Shown here piece after piece: positions 59,614 to 64,000 of a stretch of DNA of 64,000 nt. This DNA comes from Selenomonadales bacterium (lineage in GTDB: Bacteria > Bacillota > Negativicutes > Sporomusales > UBA7701). The notes under the pieces were generated by a model. The model was not told the origin of the DNA and made no database searches. It was given only the letters and a program-made list of their open reading frames with translations. The position numbers and the translations under genes are program-made. Location: assembly GCA_029976065.1 (NCBI GenBank), contig JARKNV010000002.1, forward strand, positions 124,001-188,000. The letters run 5' to 3'. The first letter of the stretch is position 1, and each line of letters starts with the position of its first letter.

Positions 59614-60607
59614 CAGCAACGAGAAGATACTGGACCTGCTGTATAACCATACCGGCGACATCACCGTCCTGGTCGTCGGCGACGTGATGCTCGACCGCTA
59701 CTATTATGGCGAAGTCAAGCGCATTTCGCCCGAGGCTCCCGTGCCTGTCACCCGCGTCACCCATGAGCACGCCACCCTCGGCGGCGCGGGCAACGTCGCC
59801 AACAACCTCGCCAGGCTGGGCTGCAAAGTCCTGCTGGTCGGCATGGCCGGCGAGGATGAAGCCCGCCGGCGCCTGGACGGACTGCTGGCGGACGCCGCCA
59901 TCGACGGCAGCGGTCTGATGGGCGACGGCCGGCCGACGACCACCAAGCTCCGTGTCCTCGGCGGGCACCAGCAAATGCTCAGGCTGGACTTCGAAGACAG
60001 CCGCCCGGTCGGCGGCAAGACGGAAACAAGTCTCAAAGCCTTTATCGGCAAGGCGGTCGCTTCAGGGCGGGTCCAGGCGGTGATAATCTCCGACTACGCC
60101 AAGGGCCTCTGCACGCAGCGGCTTTGCCAGCACGCCGTGAAAGAATGCGTCGCTCACGGTCTGCCGCTCATCGTGGATCCCAAAGGGGCTAACTGGCGAA
60201 AATATGCGGGAGCGCCATTCATCACCCCCAACATCAAAGAACTGGGCGAAGCGGCCGGCACCGATCCGGCCAACGACGACCGGGCGGTGAAAGCGCTGGC
60301 CGACAAAGTCAGAAAACGCCATAACATCGCCAACATCATTGTCACCAGGTCGGAAAAAGGGCTGAGCGTCATCAATGACGCCCACGCCGTCCATATATCC
60401 ACAACCGCGCAGGAAGTCTTCGACGTATCGGGTGCCGGCGATACGGTCGCCGCGGTGCTGGGGGCGGCCCTGGCCGCCGGGGTCGAACTTATTGATGCGG
60501 CGCATCTGGCCAACCTGGCGGCAGGCATCGTCGTCGGCAAACTCGGCACCTATGCCGTCAAACGCGACGAACTGCTGGCCGCTGTAAAGCGCGAAAGCGG
60601 GCAGTAG
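59606..60607 (+). CDS. rfaE1: D-glycero-beta-D-manno-heptose-7-phosphate kinase (RfaE1), copy 2
   Basis: The 333-residue PfkB-family product has [58 protein letters not shown] and [20 protein letters not shown]. It also has the canonical [20 protein letters not shown] and [20 protein letters not shown]. This is a close match to HldE domain I, with no domain II, so it needs the separate rfaE2. GTG 59606 has GAGGAGG 7 nt upstream and overlaps gmhA by 8 bp, so translation is coupled. It is the better candidate than copy 1 for the canonical kinase. Confidence 0.93.
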   Translation: MFNSNEKILDLLYNHTGDITVLVVGDVMLDRYYYGEVKRISPEAPVPVTRVTHEHATLGGAGNVANNLARLGCKVLLVGMAGEDEARRRLDGLLADAAIDGSGLMGDGRPTTTKLRVLGGHQQMLRLDFEDSRPVGGKTETSLKAFIGKAVASGRVQAVIISDYAKGLCTQRLCQHAVKECVAHGLPLIVDPKGANWRKYAGAPFITPNIKELGEAAGTDPANDDRAVKALADKVRKRHNIANIIVTRSEKGLSVINDAHAVHISTTAQEVFDVSGAGDTVAAVLGAALAAGVELIDAAHLANLAAGIVVGKLGTYAVKRDELLAAVKRESGQ

Positions 60608-60624
60608 CTGAAGGAGGCATGGCA

Positions 60625-61590
60625 ATGATCATCGTAACGGGCGGCGCCGGTTTCATCGGCAGCAACCTCGTCAAGGGACTCAACGGCCGCGGGCAGGAAA
60701 ACATCCTGGTTGTCGACGACCTCAGCCAGGGAGACAAATTCAAAAACCTGCTGGCGTTAGATATCAAAGATTACATCGACAAGGACGATTTCCTGGCGGC
60801 GCTGCTCGCCGAGAAATACGACAGCGAGGCCGTTGAAGCCGTTTTCCACGACGGCGCCTGCTCCGATACCATGGAATACAACGGCAAATACATGATGGAC
60901 ACCAACTACGCCTACAGCAAGGCGCTGCTGCATTTCTGCCAGCGGCGGCGCATCCCTTTCATCTATGCCTCGTCGGCGTCGGTGTACGGCGGCGGCGAAA
61001 ACGGCTTCCGCGAAACGCCCGAATGCGAGTGGGTGCTCAACGTCTACGCCTTCTCCAAGCTGCAGTTCGACCGCTACGTCCGCCGCGTGCTGCCGGGCGC
61101 AGCCGCGCAGATCGTCGGCCTCAGGTACTTCAACGTCTACGGTCCGCAGGAAAACCACAAGGGCCGCATGGCTTCGGTGGCCTATCACTTCTTCCACCAG
61201 CTCAAAAAAGACGGCGTCGTCAGGCTTTTCAAGGGAACGGAGGGGTACGGCGACGGCGAGCAGCGACGGGACTTCGTCTATGTCAAAGACGTCGTCGACG
61301 TCAATCTGTTTTTCGCCGACAACCCGGCCAAAAGCGGCATCTTCAACTGCGGCACCGGCCGCGCCAACACCTTCAACGCCGTCGCCACCGCCGCGATCAA
61401 AGCCCTTGGCCGCGGGCGGATCGAATACATCGACTTCCCCGAAACGCTCAAAGGCAAATACCAGAACTTCACCGAAGCCGACCTTTCGCACCTAAAAGCG
61501 GCCGGTTACGAAAAACCGTTCACCGAACTCGATCAGGCGGTGGCCGATTACTACCGGTATCTCGCGACCGGCGGCTACCTGCACCGGTGA
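60625..61590 (+). CDS. hldD: ADP-glyceromanno-heptose 6-epimerase HldD
   Basis: HldD (RfaD) epimerises ADP-D,D-heptose to ADP-L,D-heptose, the last step of donor synthesis. The 321-residue SDR protein has MIIVTGGAGFIGSNLVKGLN, the family-specific LVVDDLSQGDKFKNLLALDI, FHDGACSDTMEYNGKYMMDT, YASSASVYGGGENGFRE, the YxxxK site in NVYAFSKLQFDRYV, and GIFNCGTGRANTFNAVATAA. Normal length. ATG 60625 is 7 nt from AAGGAGG; ATG 60619 is too close to it. Confidence 0.97.
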   Translation: MIIVTGGAGFIGSNLVKGLNGRGQENILVVDDLSQGDKFKNLLALDIKDYIDKDDFLAALLAEKYDSEAVEAVFHDGACSDTMEYNGKYMMDTNYAYSKALLHFCQRRRIPFIYASSASVYGGGENGFRETPECEWVLNVYAFSKLQFDRYVRRVLPGAAAQIVGLRYFNVYGPQENHKGRMASVAYHFFHQLKKDGVVRLFKGTEGYGDGEQRRDFVYVKDVVDVNLFFADNPAKSGIFNCGTGRANTFNAVATAAIKALGRGRIEYIDFPETLKGKYQNFTEADLSHLKAAGYEKPFTELDQAVADYYRYLATGGYLHR

Positions 61591-61604
61591 GGGGAGCTGA
61601 TGCC

Positions 61605-62111
61605 GTGAGGCCGGCAGCCTTCTTCGACCGCGACGGCGTGCTGAACGTCGACAAAGGATATTTGTACCGCCGCGAGGATTTCGAATGGATTCCGGGCGCG
61701 ATCGAAGCGGTAAAACGCCTCAACGACTGCGGCTACTTGGTGTTTGTCGTGACCAACCAGAGCGGCGTTGCCCGCGGCTACTACCGGGAAGAAGACGTCG
61801 TCAGGCTGCATGGCTGGATGAACGACGAGCTAGCCAAACACGGCGCCAGGATCGATAAGTTCTATTACTGTCCCCACTACACAGAGGGAACGGCCATTGA
61901 GTACGTTAAAGCCTGCGAGTGTCGCAAGCCGCTGCCCGGCCTTATCCTGCAGGCGTTCGCCGAATGGGAGGTCGACCGGGAAAAGTCGTTCCTGATCGGC
62001 GATAAGGATTCAGACCTTGCGGCCGCGGCCGCGGCCGGAATAACGGGCTACAAATTCACCGCCGGCAACCTGGACGAATTTCTGAAAAATTCCAACGCAA
62101 TCCGCGAATAG
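61605..62111 (+). CDS. gmhB: D-glycero-beta-D-manno-heptose 1,7-bisphosphate 7-phosphatase GmhB
   Basis: GmhB removes the C7 phosphate between the RfaE1 and RfaE2 steps. The 168-residue HAD product has AAFFDRDGVLNVDKGYLYRR, VFVVTNQSGVARGYYREEDV, the Cys-rich zinc loop YYCPHYTEGTAIEYVKACEC, RKPLPGLILQAFAEWEVDRE and FLIGDKDSDLAAAAAAGITG. GTG 61605 follows GGGGAG 8 nt upstream and gives the usual length. It completes the heptose pathway with gmhA, rfaE1, rfaE2 and hldD. Confidence 0.94.
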   Translation: MRPAAFFDRDGVLNVDKGYLYRREDFEWIPGAIEAVKRLNDCGYLVFVVTNQSGVARGYYREEDVVRLHGWMNDELAKHGARIDKFYYCPHYTEGTAIEYVKACECRKPLPGLILQAFAEWEVDREKSFLIGDKDSDLAAAAAAGITGYKFTAGNLDEFLKNSNAIRE

Positions 62112-62122
62112 GGTGGAGTCAA

Positions 62123-63154
62123 TTGTACAACAAGATCCTCGTCATCAACCTGATGCATATCGGCGACCTGCTGCTCGTGACGCCCGTGCTTCGCACCCTC
62201 AGAAGCAACTTCCCGTCCAGTCACATCGCCCTCTTGGCTGACGCCAAAATCGCCGATCTGGTCAAATACAACAAGAACATTGACCAACTGATCGCCATCG
62301 ACAAGAAAGGCTACCACGATAAACTGTGGAATTACCTAAAGCTGATCGGCGAAATCCGGCGTGAGAAATTCGACCTTGTCATCAACCTGCACCGCAACGA
62401 GCGGGCGTCCTTCCTGGCCGGCCTCAGCGGCGCGGGGAAAATCGTCGGCTATTCCACCTTCGGCCCGCACGTTCTTTTCGACAAAGTGCTGGAAAATCGC
62501 AAGCGGGTCAAGCACCAGGTCGAGGCCCATTTCGACGTGCTGCGGGAAACCCTGGGCATCACCGTGATCGACGATAGAGGCATCGAAATGTGGCTCGACG
62601 AGCCGGCCGAGGACGAAGCCGCCCGCCTTTGGAGCGCGGCGTTCGGGACCGACGGCGCGCTGCCGGTGATTGGCCTGAACAGCGGCGCCAGTTGGCCGAC
62701 AAAGAGATGGCCCAAGGAATACTTCGCCGATCTTGCCGACAGGCTGCTTGAAGCGGGTTATGGCGTTGCGTACTTCGGCGGACCGATGGACGTCGAACTT
62801 GTCCGCGAAACCGTGGCCCTGATGAAGAATTCCACCCACGCCAGACTCGCCATTTTTACCGGGAAGGTCAACCTGCTGGTGCTTGCCGCTCTGTTCAAAA
62901 AATGCGCCGCCCTGATAACCAACGATTCCGGCCCGATGCACATCGCCGTCGCCATGGACGTTCCGCTGGTGTCGATCTTCGGCGCCTCGCCGGTAATAGG
63001 CTTTTCGCCGTACAACGACAAAAGCGTCGTCATCAAATCCGACGCCGACTGTCACCCGTGTTACCAGCACCACTGCGGTACCCTCCATTGTATGAAAGGT
63101 ATTAGCGTGGACAAGGTTCTTGAGGCGACAATGGAGATTATCGCGAAAAAGTAG
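62123..63154 (+). CDS. Glycosyltransferase family 9, heptosyltransferase-like, copy 3
   Basis: The 343-residue product has KILVINLMHIGDLLLVTPVL, NFPSSHIALLADAKIADLVK, the donor block VIGLNSGASWPTKRWPKEYF, ALITNDSGPMHIAVAMDVPL and SIFGASPVIGFSPYNDKS. It ends with a Cys/His cluster (CHPCYQHHCGTLHCMKG) like the other two GT9 proteins. TTG 62123 follows GGGTGGAG. It is the last gene of the heptose run, followed by a terminator. Confidence 0.9.
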   Translation: MYNKILVINLMHIGDLLLVTPVLRTLRSNFPSSHIALLADAKIADLVKYNKNIDQLIAIDKKGYHDKLWNYLKLIGEIRREKFDLVINLHRNERASFLAGLSGAGKIVGYSTFGPHVLFDKVLENRKRVKHQVEAHFDVLRETLGITVIDDRGIEMWLDEPAEDEAARLWSAAFGTDGALPVIGLNSGASWPTKRWPKEYFADLADRLLEAGYGVAYFGGPMDVELVRETVALMKNSTHARLAIFTGKVNLLVLAALFKKCAALITNDSGPMHIAVAMDVPLVSIFGASPVIGFSPYNDKSVVIKSDADCHPCYQHHCGTLHCMKGISVDKVLEATMEIIAKK

Positions 63155-63194
63155 AAAATCGCGAGATAAATTGCGGCAATCAACTAAATTGGGG

Positions 63195-63234
63195 CCTTCC
63201 ATTTGTTACCCGAAGCAAATGGAAGGTATTTTAT
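63195..63234 (+). terminator. Intrinsic terminator after the heptose cluster
   Basis: A perfect 11-bp stem, CCTTCCATTTG (63195-63205) with CAAATGGAAGG (63216-63226), has a 10-nt loop and a TATTTTATTG tail. Confidence 0.85.
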
Positions 63235-63290
63235 TGTCTATGCAGAATTCAACATAATTGATGAAGAATTGACAAATGGGTGGTTAAAAA

Positions 63291-64000
63291 GTGAGCCGGA
63301 TAGCCAAGTCCCTTTTTCTTATGGCCCTCGACGCCGGGATAGTAATCTTTTCGCCTTATCTATCCCTGTTCTTAAGATTCGAAGGTAGCGTCGAGATGAA
63401 TTACCTGCTCGCTTTGTTCAATTATTTGCCGCTCATTGTAAGCGTCAGACTGGCTACCTTATACATCTTTGGGCTTTATAACCGTCTTTGGCGGTATGCA
63501 AGCATTAACGAACTTGTCGCGATCATCACGGCGGTTACGGCAAGTTCGGTTGTTATTTCGGCGATTATGTACTGGTCGTTGCCAGGCTTTCCCCGTTCGA
63601 TTTATATAATGACCTGGTTGCTCGATATCGCCCTAATCGGCGGCAGTCGCCTGGGGGTCCGCGTCCTTTACCACATTCGCCAAAGTCAGGCCAGCCGCAA
63701 GGTTAACGTTCTTATCGTAGGCGCCGGCGATGCGGGGGCGATGATTGCCAGGGAAATCCAGCAACGGGTCTATGACGACAAAAAGGTGATCGGCTTCGTA
63801 GACGACGACCTCAGCAAGCACCACCAGATGCTGTACGGTGCAAAAGTGCTCGGTACAAGAAACGACATCGTACAAATAGTGGCGACCTGCCAGGTGCAGG
63901 AGATAATCATCGCAATGCCGTCAATCGGCGGCCGACTGCTGCGGCAGATAATGAAAGAGTGCAAAAAGACCGACTGCGCCATCAAAGTAGTCCCGGGCCT
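63291..64000 (+). CDS. CapD/WbpM/FlaA1-type nucleotide-sugar dehydratase, N-terminal part (3' cut by window edge)
   Basis: The frame runs open to the window end. The visible 236 residues hold several transmembrane helices (YLPLIVSVRLATLYIFGLYN, ELVAIITAVTASSVVISAIM), then RLGVRVLYHIRQSQASRKVN and the start of an NAD-type Rossmann fold (VLIVGAGDAGAMIAREIQQR, VIGFVDDDLSKHHQMLYGAK). This layout is that of membrane-anchored 4,6-dehydratases such as WbpM and CapD, which act early in O-antigen or capsule sugar synthesis. GTG 63291 has GGGTGG upstream and gives a helix at the start; ATG 63321 is an alternative. Base composition is lower in GC than the heptose cluster. Confidence 0.82.
   Translation, partial: MSRIAKSLFLMALDAGIVIFSPYLSLFLRFEGSVEMNYLLALFNYLPLIVSVRLATLYIFGLYNRLWRYASINELVAIITAVTASSVVISAIMYWSLPGFPRSIYIMTWLLDIALIGGSRLGVRVLYHIRQSQASRKVNVLIVGAGDAGAMIAREIQQRVYDDKKVIGFVDDDLSKHHQMLYGAKVLGTRNDIVQIVATCQVQEIIIAMPSIGGRLLRQIMKECKKTDCAIKVVPG

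Noticed and set aside
61023..61604. Long N-terminal extension of GmhB
   Set aside because: It is an out-of-frame reading of hldD; GmhB is complete from GTG 61605.
63269..63274. TTGACA before the CapD/WbpM-type gene as a -35
   Set aside because: The correctly spaced -10 position is inside the coding start and does not resemble TATAAT.
63203..63388. Small + frame over the terminator before the last gene
   Set aside because: It begins inside the terminator hairpin, has no SD and overlaps the CapD-type gene in another frame.
1..64000. CRISPR arrays, tRNA/rRNA genes, insertion sequences, prophage genes
   Set aside because: No regularly spaced repeats, no cloverleaf with CCA-type end, no rRNA signatures and no transposase- or phage-like proteins were seen by eye; the only repeat element is the 119-bp palindrome.

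Overview
The window is a GC-rich stretch in which every credible gene lies on the + strand. It reads as the chromosome of a flagellated diderm Firmicute of the class Negativicutes, most like the Sporomusa/Pelosinus group. Reasons: Gram-negative outer-membrane (OM) genes (lpx, lpt, bamA, tamB, mla, kdo and heptose synthesis) sit beside Firmicute-style strong Shine-Dalgarno (SD) sites and GTG/TTG starts. Two OmpM-type porins with an N-terminal SLH domain, the hallmark OM tether of Negativicutes, are present. The flagellar genes include the L-ring and P-ring proteins that only an OM-bearing cell needs. Genus and species cannot be fixed from this sequence alone.

Layout. (1) 1-3519: end of a flagellar rod/ring operon, flgG(partial)-flgA-flgH-flgI-flgJ, closed by a terminator. 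(2) 3542-7334: an AMIN + phosphodiester-glycosidase exported protein, a small lipoyl-like hairpin protein and an S55 (SpoIVB-type) protease-domain protein, then a terminator. (3) 7335-12119: about 490 bp without a gene but with a striking palindrome, then mlaE-mlaF-mlaD and a TolC-type channel with its own promoter. (4) 12314-24170: tamB, a sigma-70 family factor, a one-pass membrane protein, bamA, an unrecognised OM-like protein, three Skp/OmpH-like chaperones and lpxD. (5) 24280-29154: a YjbH-like exported protein, an LpxL-type acyltransferase, and an unusual ABC transporter whose permease has a very large extracytoplasmic domain. (6) 29231-46458: lipid A, Kdo and LPS export: lpxC-fabZ-lpxA-lpxI-lpxB-msbA-waaA-lpxK-kdsB-kdsA-kdsD-kdsC-lpxL2-lptC-lptA-lptB-lptF/G-DUF3084, mostly overlapping or tightly spaced. 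(7) 46459-51954: two ompM genes separated by a 119-bp palindromic element and a RuvC/YqgF-like gene, then two unrecognised exported proteins. (8) 52061-63234: lptD followed by ADP-heptose synthesis and core glycosyltransferases (two RfaE1-type kinases, rfaE2, gmhA, hldD, gmhB, three GT9 heptosyltransferase-like genes, one GT2, one GT4). (9) 63291-end: start of a CapD/WbpM-type nucleotide-sugar dehydratase, probably the first gene of an O-antigen or capsule locus.

How the genes fit together. The window holds nearly a complete OM biogenesis programme. LpxC/A/D/I/B/K and WaaA with two LpxL proteins make Kdo-lipid A; MsbA flips it; LptB, LptF/G, LptC, LptA and LptD carry it out; BamA with Skp-like chaperones inserts barrels; MlaEFD and TamB move phospholipids; OmpM anchors the OM to peptidoglycan. 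Several machines look minimal compared with E. coli: BamA with about three POTRA domains, a 458-residue LptD with no LptE beside it, one LptF/G gene instead of two, and MlaD carrying its own apparent OM barrel with no mlaA, mlaB or mlaC nearby. The least explained parts are the 777-residue permease with its ATPase, the OM-like protein after bamA, the sigma factor with its one-pass neighbour, and the S55 protein whose catalytic motifs run in the reverse order to SpoIVB. No tRNA, rRNA, CRISPR array or insertion sequence was seen.
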